From NCBI GenBank assembly GCA_015075165.1, contig JABTUY010000009.1, forward strand, positions 1 to 64,000: a DNA stretch of 64,000 nucleotides, in the 5' to 3' direction. This document shows, piece after piece, positions 57,293 to 64,000 of this stretch. The stretch is from Ideonella sp. (lineage in GTDB: Bacteria > Pseudomonadota > Gammaproteobacteria > Burkholderiales > Burkholderiaceae_C). The notes under the pieces are model-generated. The model searched no databases, was not told the DNA's origin, and saw only the letters and a program-made list of their open reading frames with translations. Both the position numbers and the translations under genes were made by a program. Position 1 is the stretch's first letter. Each line of letters opens with the position of its first letter.

Positions 57293-58582
57293 TCAGTCCG
57301 CGAGGTTGTCGGCCACGAGTTCCAGCAGGCTCTCGGGAGCGGTGCGCCACTGCGCCTGCCGGGCCCCCATCTCCAGCGTGATGCGGCACTGGCCGCAGCT
57401 GGTCACGAAATGCTCGGCGCCGGTGGCGTCGACCTGTGCGCGCTTCAGCTCGAACACCCGCTGCCGCAACGGCGCCGCGCGCAGATTCGACACCACGCCG
57501 CCGCCGCCGCAGCAGATGCCGGTGACGCCATGATCGGGCAGCTCATGCAGCTCGAACCCGAGCGCCGCCAGCACGCGCCGCGCGGCGGCCTCGAGCCCGC
57601 CGCGCCGCACGATCTGGCACGGGTCGTGGAAGGTCGCGCTGCCACCGACCTTGCGCACGCGGATGCGGCCCGCCGCGATCTCCTCGTCGAGGAACTCGGT
57701 CATGTGCAGGATGCGCACCGGCAGCTCCGCGCCGTACCAGCGCGCCGCCTCCCAGCGCGCCGCGCCGTAGGCGTGGCCGCACTCGGGCAGCAGCAGCGTC
57801 TTGGCCCCGATCTTCACCGCGGTGTCGATCAGCGAGCGCGTCAGCCGCTCCTGCAGCTCGAGGTCGCCCTCGTTGAAGCCGATGTTCGACGCGTCGAACC
57901 CGTCGCGGTGCATCGTCCAGCGCACGCCGAGCCGGTTCAGGATCCTGGCCGCGTCGGCCAGGGCCTTGGTGTGCTCGGTGAGCTCGGCCGGCGCCGCGGT
58001 GACGAGCAGGTCGGCGCGCTCGAGGTCGCACGGGATCGCCACGCCGTGCTGCGCCGACGCCTCGGCCAGGATGTCGGGCAGGTCTTCGCCCGGCGTCGCG
58101 GTGCTGCCCCAGTGGCGCGCCGCGCGGTCCATCAGCCCCAGCCGCTGCGGCACCAGGCCCGCGTCGTGCATGCCGTGCCGCGCCTGCTTCACCAACTCCG
58201 CGATGTCGATCCCCATCGGGCAGATCAGCGTGCAGCGGCCGCACAGGTTGCATGAGTCGTACAGCAGTTCCTGCCATCGGCGCAGCTCGTCGATCGTCGG
58301 CGCGCGCGCCAGACCGAGCGCGCGCAGCAGCGGCGCCAGCGGGCTGGCCTGGCGCTGGTAGGCACGACGCAACGGCTCGAGCTTGTGGACCGGGGTGTAC
58401 TTCGCATCACCGGTGACGCGGTGGAAATGGCAGGCCTGTGCGCACGAGCCGCAGCGCACGCACGACTCCAGGTGCAGCGCCACGGTGCGGCCGAATCCGT
58501 CGGCGAAGCGGCGCATCGCCGCCGCGACGCGCGCCGGGTCGTCGAGCTCGCCCTGTTGGTCGTACGGCGCAGCGACACTCAT
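57293..58582 (-). CDS. DsrK/HdrD-like iron-sulfur protein
   Basis: The 429-residue protein has two [4Fe-4S] motifs (CVRCGSCAQACHF; CNLCGRCTLICPMG) and a CCG domain (DPCQIVRRGG, GICCGGGGVVSN and SCGQCR) that could form the noncubane cluster of HdrB/DsrK-type enzymes. The first CCG half is reduced to PECGHAYG. ATG 58582 overlaps the stop of its membrane partner (ATGA). Such pairs link thiol/disulfide chemistry to quinones. It may serve DsrC-type proteins, but the exact partner is not shown. Confidence 0.88.
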   Translation of the reverse strand: MSVAAPYDQQGELDDPARVAAAMRRFADGFGRTVALHLESCVRCGSCAQACHFHRVTGDAKYTPVHKLEPLRRAYQRQASPLAPLLRALGLARAPTIDELRRWQELLYDSCNLCGRCTLICPMGIDIAELVKQARHGMHDAGLVPQRLGLMDRAARHWGSTATPGEDLPDILAEASAQHGVAIPCDLERADLLVTAAPAELTEHTKALADAARILNRLGVRWTMHRDGFDASNIGFNEGDLELQERLTRSLIDTAVKIGAKTLLLPECGHAYGAARWEAARWYGAELPVRILHMTEFLDEEIAAGRIRVRKVGGSATFHDPCQIVRRGGLEAAARRVLAALGFELHELPDHGVTGICCGGGGVVSNLRAAPLRQRVFELKRAQVDATGAEHFVTSCGQCRITLEMGARQAQWRTAPESLLELVADNLAD

Positions 58583-59262
58583 ATCCGCACCCCCCGATGG
58601 CCGAAGCGCACGCCGGTGGCGGCGCGCGAGAACGCGAACAGCACCGCGTGCATCAGCTTGCCGAACGGAAACCAAACCAGCAGCAGCTCGACCGACAACA
58701 GGTGCACCGCCAGCGGGCCGGGATAGACGGCGCGCGCGTGCGCCAGGGTCGCTGCCGAGGGCTCGGCAATCAGCGCCATGCCGGTGACCAACGGCGCGAA
58801 GGTGACCGCCCAGCTGATCGCATCGTCCGCGCGCGAGATCATCCTGAGCACCGGGTCGGTCAGCCGCCCGGCCAGCGCGATCAGCAGCGACACGATCGTG
58901 GCGGCGCTGGCCAGCGCCATCACCGCATCGGGCAGTGCGGGCCACGACAGCCCTGTGAATCGCCGGACGAACGCGATGTGCGGCGCATAGCCGAAGAACA
59001 CCAGCGCCAGGCCGATGTGAAAGACATAGCCGTTGGCAGCGGCGACCCGCACGGCTGGGCCGAACTCGCGGCGTGGCCACATGCCGCGCACGATGCCGTG
59101 CCAGGCGGCGGCCGCTTTCGACGGCGCCCCTTCGCGGGCCGGCGAGCGGTCGGCCGCACGGGGCCGACCCAGCACACCCAGCAGCCGCCACGCGGTGCCC
59201 AGCACGAAGATGGCGAGCGAGCCGACCCACCCCGGCCCGCGTGCGAGATCCAGCAGGTCCAT
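58579..59262 (-). CDS. DsrM/NarI-like cytochrome b membrane subunit
   Basis: The 227-residue protein has about five helices with His in HIGLALVFFGY, HLLSVELLLVWFPFG and HAVLFAF, as in b-haem NarI/DsrM subunits. It is coupled to the DsrK-like gene and probably moves electrons between that subunit and quinone. ATG 59262 has CGAGG upstream. Confidence 0.85.
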   Translation of the reverse strand: MDLLDLARGPGWVGSLAIFVLGTAWRLLGVLGRPRAADRSPAREGAPSKAAAAWHGIVRGMWPRREFGPAVRVAAANGYVFHIGLALVFFGYAPHIAFVRRFTGLSWPALPDAVMALASAATIVSLLIALAGRLTDPVLRMISRADDAISWAVTFAPLVTGMALIAEPSAATLAHARAVYPGPLAVHLLSVELLLVWFPFGKLMHAVLFAFSRAATGVRFGHRGVRI

Positions 59263-59477
59263 CGAAGCCTCGCGTCGAGGTGCCCGCCCGGCCGCCGACG
59301 CATCGTCACACTGCCGGACGCGGGCCAGCCGATCATGGCCCGCCCGACGGACGCACACCATAGCCCCGTTGGCGTAGCCGAACCGGGGTCTTCGGCGTCG
59401 GATCGACCCGGGTGGGCTCAGAATACCCGCTGCGCACCCGATGGAACAAGGAGACGCCCGCACCGGCTGGGCATGCC

Positions 59478-60683
59478 ATGCGTACCGACTGGCTCGAGCA
59501 AGGGGTTGAGTTGCCGCCTCCGGCGGGCCGGCGCTCAGTCGACGCAGGCATCCTGGCCGAGATCACCGCCGGCCTCGCGGCAGGCTCCGACCTGCACGGA
59601 CTGCTCGAGCGCTTTCTGGCGCCGATGATGCAGATCGCCGGCGCACGCGCCGGCGCCGTGCGCGCGCTGTCGCCGGCCGGCGACCGCTTGCAGATGATCG
59701 GCAAGATCGGCCTGCCTGAACCGGTGGCACTCGCCGAGCGCATGGTCGACTCCGGTTGCGGCATGTGCGGGTCGGCGTTCGCGCGGGGCACGATCGTGTC
59801 GGCCGGCGACCTGGACCACTGCGCGCGGCGCAGCCACGAAACCTTCTTCGGGCAGCAGTGCCGGCATGTGATGGCCGTGCCGCTGACTTACCACGGTCGG
59901 GTGCTGGGCCTGTACAACCTGTTCTTCGACCGCGAACCGGCGACGGACAGCGACTTGCAGACGCTGCTGAAGTCGATCGGCGAGTTGCTCGGGCTGGCGC
60001 TGCACCACGCGCTGCTCGAGCGCGAGACGCTGCGCGCCACTGTGCTGACCGAACGCCAGGCGATGGCCGCCGAGGTGCACGACTCGATCGCCCAGACGCT
60101 GGCGTTCGTCAAGATGCGCCTGCCGCTGCTCGAAGAGGCGATCGCCGGCCACGACGAGGCATCGGCGATGAAATACTGCAGCGACGTGCGCCGTGCCGTC
60201 AGCAGCGCGCACGGCAACCTGCGCGAGGTGCTGACCCACTTTCGTGCACCGTTCGATCCGCTGGGCCTGCGCCACGCGCTGCACGACTGCATCGCGGCGT
60301 TCCGCGAGCTGACGCAGATCGAGCTGGCGCTGGACGAGCCGCTGCCCGAGCTGCCGCTGTCGGTGGCGCAGGAGTTCCAGCTCTTGCGCATCGTGCAGGA
60401 GGCGTTGGCGAACATTGCCAAGCACGCGCGCGCGCGCCGGGCCTGGCTGGCGATCCGCCGTCAGGTCGATTGCGTCGACGTGGTGGTCGAGGACGACGGC
60501 ACCGGTGTCGCCGAGTCGCGACCCGACGACGGCCTGGCGCACTACGGGCTGGACATCATGCGCCAGCGCACGCGCAGCCTGGGTGGCTCGCTCGAGGTCG
60601 GCGCACGCGACGGTGGCGGCACCCGCGTGCACCTGCGCTTTCCGGTCCAGGCCCAGACGGCGACCGCGCCGTGGACGCCATGA
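59478..60683 (+). CDS. GAF-domain histidine kinase (NarX/NreB-like)
   Basis: The 401-residue kinase has no membrane helix: a GAF domain (about 25-185), HisKA_3 with H201 in EVHDSIAQTL, and a HATPase domain (about 290-395; EALANIAKHA, DDGTGV, HYGLDIMRQR). The GAF domain carries C94, C97 (SGCGMCGSAF), C115 and C128, which could bind an Fe-S cluster or sense redox or persulfide. Its stop overlaps the regulator start (ATGA). The start could also be GTG 59412. Confidence 0.9.
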   Translation: MRTDWLEQGVELPPPAGRRSVDAGILAEITAGLAAGSDLHGLLERFLAPMMQIAGARAGAVRALSPAGDRLQMIGKIGLPEPVALAERMVDSGCGMCGSAFARGTIVSAGDLDHCARRSHETFFGQQCRHVMAVPLTYHGRVLGLYNLFFDREPATDSDLQTLLKSIGELLGLALHHALLERETLRATVLTERQAMAAEVHDSIAQTLAFVKMRLPLLEEAIAGHDEASAMKYCSDVRRAVSSAHGNLREVLTHFRAPFDPLGLRHALHDCIAAFRELTQIELALDEPLPELPLSVAQEFQLLRIVQEALANIAKHARARRAWLAIRRQVDCVDVVVEDDGTGVAESRPDDGLAHYGLDIMRQRTRSLGGSLEVGARDGGGTRVHLRFPVQAQTATAPWTP

Positions 60684-61354
60684 GCGCCGCAACGCTTCGC
60701 GTGGTGCTGGTCGACGACCACGCGCTGTGCCGCAGCGGGCTCAGCGATCTGCTGCGACACCGCGGCATCGACGTGGTGGCGGCATTGGGCGACCCGGCGA
60801 AGGTCGCACCGGCGTTGCTGCAGCACCGGCCCGACCTGCTGGTGCTCGATCTGCGCATGCCATCGACCGATGGCCTCACGCTGCTGCGCCGGCTGCGCAC
60901 CGAGGGCTTCGATACGCCGGTTCTCGTGCTGACGATGAGCGATTCGGAGGCCGATCTGGCCGCCGCGTTGCGCGCCGGCGTGGTCGGCTACCTGCTCAAG
61001 GATATGGAACCCGAGGATGTGCTGAGCGCCATCGAGCGGGCGGCGCGAGGCGAGCTGGTGGTGGCCCCGGCGATGACACTGAAGCTCGCGCAGATGCTGC
61101 ACTCGGGCGGCCGCAGCGGCACCGACCGCAAGGGCCTGATCGACTCGCTGACCGATCGCGAGCGGCAGATCCTCGACCGCCTGGCGCGCGGCGAGAGCAA
61201 CAAGGCGATCGCGCGCGCGCTCGACATCAGCCACGACACGGTCAAGCTGCATGTGCGGCACATCCTGTCGAAGCTGAACCTCAGTTCGCGCGTCGAGGCG
61301 GCCGTGTTCGCGGTCGAGTCGCGCACGGCCGGGGGCGACCGGCTCAGCCGCTGA
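60680..61354 (+). CDS. NarL-family response regulator
   Basis: The 224-residue regulator has a receiver domain (D57 in VLDLRMPS) and a LuxR-type HTH (LTDRERQILDRLARGESNKAIA; that is the recognition region in shortened form). It is the partner of the histidine kinase, coupled by ATGA. It may control the divergent DsrM/K-like genes. Its 3' end overlaps the end of the converging methyltransferase gene by 11 bases. Confidence 0.93.
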   Translation: MSAATLRVVLVDDHALCRSGLSDLLRHRGIDVVAALGDPAKVAPALLQHRPDLLVLDLRMPSTDGLTLLRRLRTEGFDTPVLVLTMSDSEADLAAALRAGVVGYLLKDMEPEDVLSAIERAARGELVVAPAMTLKLAQMLHSGGRSGTDRKGLIDSLTDRERQILDRLARGESNKAIARALDISHDTVKLHVRHILSKLNLSSRVEAAVFAVESRTAGGDRLSR

Positions 61355-62183
61355 GCGCCGTCTCCAGCGCGGCGCGCTGCAGCGCCGCCGCGCGCAGGGA
61401 GTCGAACCAGTCGAGTTCGGCACGCAGGCGGACGACCTCACCGACGATGATCAGGCACGGCGACTGCAAGCCCGCCGCGGCCACGCGGAGGCCGAGATCG
61501 GCCAGCGTCGCGCTGACCACCTGCTGCTCGAGCGAGGTGCCGTGCTGCACGACGGCCGCCGGCGTCTGCGCCGGCATCCCGTACGCCACCAACTGGCGGC
61601 AGATCTCGGGCAGCGCCGCCAGGCCCATGTAGATCACCACCGTCTGGCGCGGCCGCGCCAGCGCCACCCAGTCGAGGTCGCAGCTGCCATCCCTCAGGTG
61701 ACCGGTCACGAAGACGCAGGCCTGCGCGTGGTCGCGGTGGGTCAACGGTATGCCTGCGTAGCTGGCCACACCGCAGGCGGCGGTGATGCCGGGCACCACC
61801 TCGAAGGCCACGCCGTGCGCGATCAAGGCCTGCAGCTCCTCGCCGCCGCGGCCGAACACGAAAGGGTCGCCGCCCTTCAGGCGGATCACCTCGCGCCCCT
61901 GCAGCGCCAGACGCACCAGCAGTGCATTGATCTCGGACTGCGCCAGCGCGTGCCGGCCACGCTGCTTGCCGACGTAGATGCGCTCGGCCGCGGGCGCGAC
62001 GAGGTCGAGCACGCCATCGCCCACCAGGTGGTCGTGCACCACGATCTGCGCGCGCGCCAGCAGCCGTGCGGCGCGCAGCGTCAACAGGTCGGGATCGCCC
62101 GGGCCGGCACCCACCAGGAAGACCTTGCCGCCGGCGATGCGGCCCGCCGGACGCGGCGCATCCGAATCGACGATTGCGTTCAT
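61344..62183 (-). CDS. cobA: Uroporphyrinogen-III C-methyltransferase (SUMT)
   Basis: The 279-residue enzyme methylates uroporphyrinogen III to precorrin-2, needed for sirohaem and cobalamin. KVFLVGAGPGDPDLLT, LKGGDPFVFGRGGEE and VVPGITAACGVASYAGIPLTHR are standard. It lacks the CysG dehydrogenase/chelatase half. Next to the DsrC-like gene and DsrN/CbiA, it may make sirohaem for a Dsr-type sulfite reductase. GGAGAA lies upstream of ATG 62183. Confidence 0.95.
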   Translation of the reverse strand: MNAIVDSDAPRPAGRIAGGKVFLVGAGPGDPDLLTLRAARLLARAQIVVHDHLVGDGVLDLVAPAAERIYVGKQRGRHALAQSEINALLVRLALQGREVIRLKGGDPFVFGRGGEELQALIAHGVAFEVVPGITAACGVASYAGIPLTHRDHAQACVFVTGHLRDGSCDLDWVALARPRQTVVIYMGLAALPEICRQLVAYGMPAQTPAAVVQHGTSLEQQVVSATLADLGLRVAAAGLQSPCLIIVGEVVRLRAELDWFDSLRAAALQRAALETALSG

Positions 62184-62280
62184 GCGGGGTTCTCCATCGC
62201 GGGGTTGCATCGCACCGCGGCCCGGATTTCTCGCGCGGCGGTTGGGGGTGGGCTTGAACATGGTGATCACCCGCGCGCGT

Positions 62281-62634
62281 TCAGTGCTCGCCCTTGGTGC
62301 GCAGCAGCCCCGCGAGCCGGTTGCCCTGCTTCTGCGGGCCGCCGACCGGGAACAGGTCGTGCAGGTAGTGGTTGCTGCCGCGCTCAGGGCCCCAGGCCCG
62401 CGTGAAATGCCTGATCATCACGCGCACCTGCGGCTGCACGCCGTGCTCGTGGAAGTGCCGGCGCAGGAAGCGGATCACCTCCCAGTGCTCCGGGGTCAGC
62501 GTCAGGCCTTCCTCGCGCGCCAACGCACGGGCGAAATCCTCGGACCAGTCGGCCAGATCGTGCAGATAGCCTTCGCTGTCGGTGCGCACGGGACGGTCGC
62601 CGACCATCACGGTGCGTTGGAGCTTGCCGGGCAT
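62281..62634 (-). CDS. DsrC/TusE-like protein lacking all cysteines (RspA-type)
   Basis: The 117-residue protein has the TusE/DsrC fold (DSEGYLHDLADWSEDFARALA is its N-terminal core, HFHEHGVQPQVR and HYLHDLFPVG follow). The C-terminal arm that normally carries Cys reads GPQKQGNRLAGLLRTKGEH, with no Cys anywhere in the protein. It cannot carry a trisulfide, so it is a regulatory or structural DsrC-like protein of the kind called RspA. It follows DsrN/CbiA by 13 bases. Confidence 0.9.
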   Translation of the reverse strand: MPGKLQRTVMVGDRPVRTDSEGYLHDLADWSEDFARALAREEGLTLTPEHWEVIRFLRRHFHEHGVQPQVRVMIRHFTRAWGPERGSNHYLHDLFPVGGPQKQGNRLAGLLRTKGEH

Positions 62635-62647
62635 CGTGGTCTCCGAG

Positions 62648-64000
62648 TCAAGTGGCGCAGGACTGGCGCTGCGCATCGCTTGCGGTCGCGCGCGGGCGCT
62701 CGCGCCGCACGAAGTCGACGAAGCGCGCCGCCCAGTCGGCGCCCGCGGCGCTGCGCAGGTGGGCGTACGAGGCAAGCAGGTTGTGGATGACGAGGCCATC
62801 GCGAATGCCGTCGACGCCGTGGCCGCGCTGCACGCGATACGCGAAGACCACCGAGGGATCCAGGTTCTCCAGACTCGAATGGTGGAACTCGTGGCCGCGC
62901 AGCGACGCACGGCCCGCGCGCCACGGCATCGCGGCCGTCTCGTGCAGTTGCACATAGCCGCGGCCGATCGGCCGCTCGTGCATCACCGCATCACCCGGGA
63001 TCACCCCCACCATGCGCGCGCTGCTGCCGCGCCAGCGGATCGAGCGCGCCAGGTACATCAGCCCGCCGCACTCGGCGTAGCTCGGCAGGCCGGCGCTGAT
63101 CGCCTCGTGCAGCGCGCCGCGCAGCGACGCGTTGGCCTCGAGCTCGGCCATGCACGTCTCGGGGAAGCCGCCGCCGATGACAAGGCCGTCGATGGCCGGC
63201 AGCCGCCGGTCGCGCAGCGTGTCGATCGGCACCAGCTCGGCGCCGGCCGCCTCGAGCGCGGCGAGGTCGTCGGGGTAGTAGAAGCCGAACGCGCGGTCGC
63301 GCGCGATGCCGATGCGCACGCGCGGCCGCGGCGGTGAGGCACCCGCCACTTCCACCGGCGGCGCACCCGCCACTTCCGCCGGCAGCACGCCGGCCGAGCC
63401 AGCGAGCCGGCACACGCGATCGAGGTCGACCTGCGCGGCGACGATGCGGCCGATCTCGGCCACGCGCGCGTCGGCGTCGCCGACCTCGGCGCACGGCATC
63501 AGGCCGAGGTGGCGCTCGCTCAGCGACAGGCGCGAGTCTTCGGCCAGCGCGCCGAGCACGGGCACGTCGGTGTAGTGCTCGATCACCGCGCGCAGTTTGG
63601 CCTCGTGGCGCGAGCCGCCCAGCCGGTTGAGGATCACGCCGCCGATGCGGATGTCGCGCTCGAACGCCTGGTAGCCCAGGATCAGTGGCGCGATGCCGCG
63701 CGTCATGCCGCGCGCGTCGATCACCAGCAGCACCGGCAGCCCGAGCATGCGCGCCAGCGCGGCGTTGCTGTTGCTGCCATCGAGCGCGAGGCCGTCGTAC
63801 AGGCCCTTGTTGCCTTCCACCAGCGCGAGCTGCGCGCCGCGCAGCGGCTGCACGAACGCGCGCGCCAGCGCGGCGCGGCTCATCAGGTAGGGGTCGAGGT
63901 TGTAGCAGGGGCGTGCGGCGGCGCGCGCCAGCCACATCGGGTCGATGTAGTCGGGCCCCTTCTTGAAGGGCTGCACCGTGCGGCCGGCGGCGGCCAGCGC
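62648..64000 (-). CDS. Cobyrinate/sirohaem amidotransferase, DsrN/CbiA-like (5' cut)
   Basis: About 450 residues are visible; the N-terminal P-loop lies past base 64000. The visible part has VQPFKKGPDYIDPMWL, VEGNKGLYDG, VIDARGMTRGIAP and a glutamine-amidotransferase domain with the Cys in YAECGGLMYL. In Allochromatium DsrN converts sirohaem to sirohaem amide; in B12 makers CbiA/CobB amidates cobyrinate. Next to a DsrC-like gene and SUMT on one side, DsrN is favoured, but metH shows that the cell also uses B12. Both are possible. Confidence 0.9.
   Translation of the reverse strand, partial: ALAAAGRTVQPFKKGPDYIDPMWLARAAARPCYNLDPYLMSRAALARAFVQPLRGAQLALVEGNKGLYDGLALDGSNSNAALARMLGLPVLLVIDARGMTRGIAPLILGYQAFERDIRIGGVILNRLGGSRHEAKLRAVIEHYTDVPVLGALAEDSRLSLSERHLGLMPCAEVGDADARVAEIGRIVAAQVDLDRVCRLAGSAGVLPAEVAGAPPVEVAGASPPRPRVRIGIARDRAFGFYYPDDLAALEAAGAELVPIDTLRDRRLPAIDGLVIGGGFPETCMAELEANASLRGALHEAISAGLPSYAECGGLMYLARSIRWRGSSARMVGVIPGDAVMHERPIGRGYVQLHETAAMPWRAGRASLRGHEFHHSSLENLDPSVVFAYRVQRGHGVDGIRDGLVIHNLLASYAHLRSAAGADWAARFVDFVRRERPRATASDAQRQSCAT

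Overview
The window is high-GC, tightly packed DNA with short intergenic gaps and many 4-base stop/start overlaps. Several gene types point to a betaproteobacterium of the order Burkholderiales: a split metH with an SAH riboswitch, a PhaM-like granule protein, a DUF3567 protein, a gshA of the betaproteobacterial type, and a TorF-like porin next to glnK-amtB. Genus-level placement (Rubrivivax/Leptothrix/Piscinibacter-like) is only an impression. No rRNA, tRNA, insertion sequence, phage gene or CRISPR array was recognised.

Layout. 1-4.7 kb: a minus-strand operon (EamA exporter, class I aminotransferase, threonine dehydratase-like enzyme) diverges from a MocR-type regulator across a likely operator. 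4.7-12.7 kb: an unknown gene, a cluster of hairpins, then a minus-strand run gshA, kup, benE-like, gshB, GNAT, EamA with serial ATGA/GTGA coupling. 12.8-15.7 kb: porin-glnK-amtB behind a sigma-54 promoter and an NtrC-like box. 15.7-25.5 kb: comM, a DUF1501/DUF1800 pair, and methionine synthase in two separate genes, the cobalamin half preceded by an SAH riboswitch. 25.6-35 kb: a GGDEF-EAL protein with a decayed MHYT sensor, DUF3567, TraB/GumN, PhaM and glcDEF with an embedded methyltransferase.

35-41 kb: a transmembrane Ser/Thr kinase with a TPR-like tail faces an ECF sigma factor that has no anti-sigma gene and carries Thr where ordinary ECFs carry acidic residues. Next to them, three near-identical promoter-like motifs (TGATCCG ... 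TGCGCC) precede genes for exported proteins. This looks like a self-contained kinase/sigma regulon and is the best candidate for an undescribed system.

41-64 kb: a sulfur-oxidation region. It holds a thiosulfate-type YeeE transporter with DsrE2 and TusA; a TauE/DUF1634 exporter pair with a CMD-Rieske fusion and a FadL-like porin; a rhodanese; aprM-aprB-aprA with an FKBP, an unknown protein and a 53-residue protein; sat with a phosphodiesterase; a LysR regulator; DsrE-TusA-SQR-DUF1641; a DsrM/DsrK-like pair; a NarX/NarL-like two-component system with a four-Cys GAF domain; and finally siroheme methyltransferase, a cysteine-free DsrC-like protein and a DsrN/CbiA amidotransferase cut by the window end. 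Together they suggest that sulfane sulfur is passed through rhodanese/TusA/DsrE carriers, oxidised to sulfite by a system not in the window (probably reverse Dsr just beyond the right edge), then oxidised by AprBA and Sat to sulfate with ATP formation.
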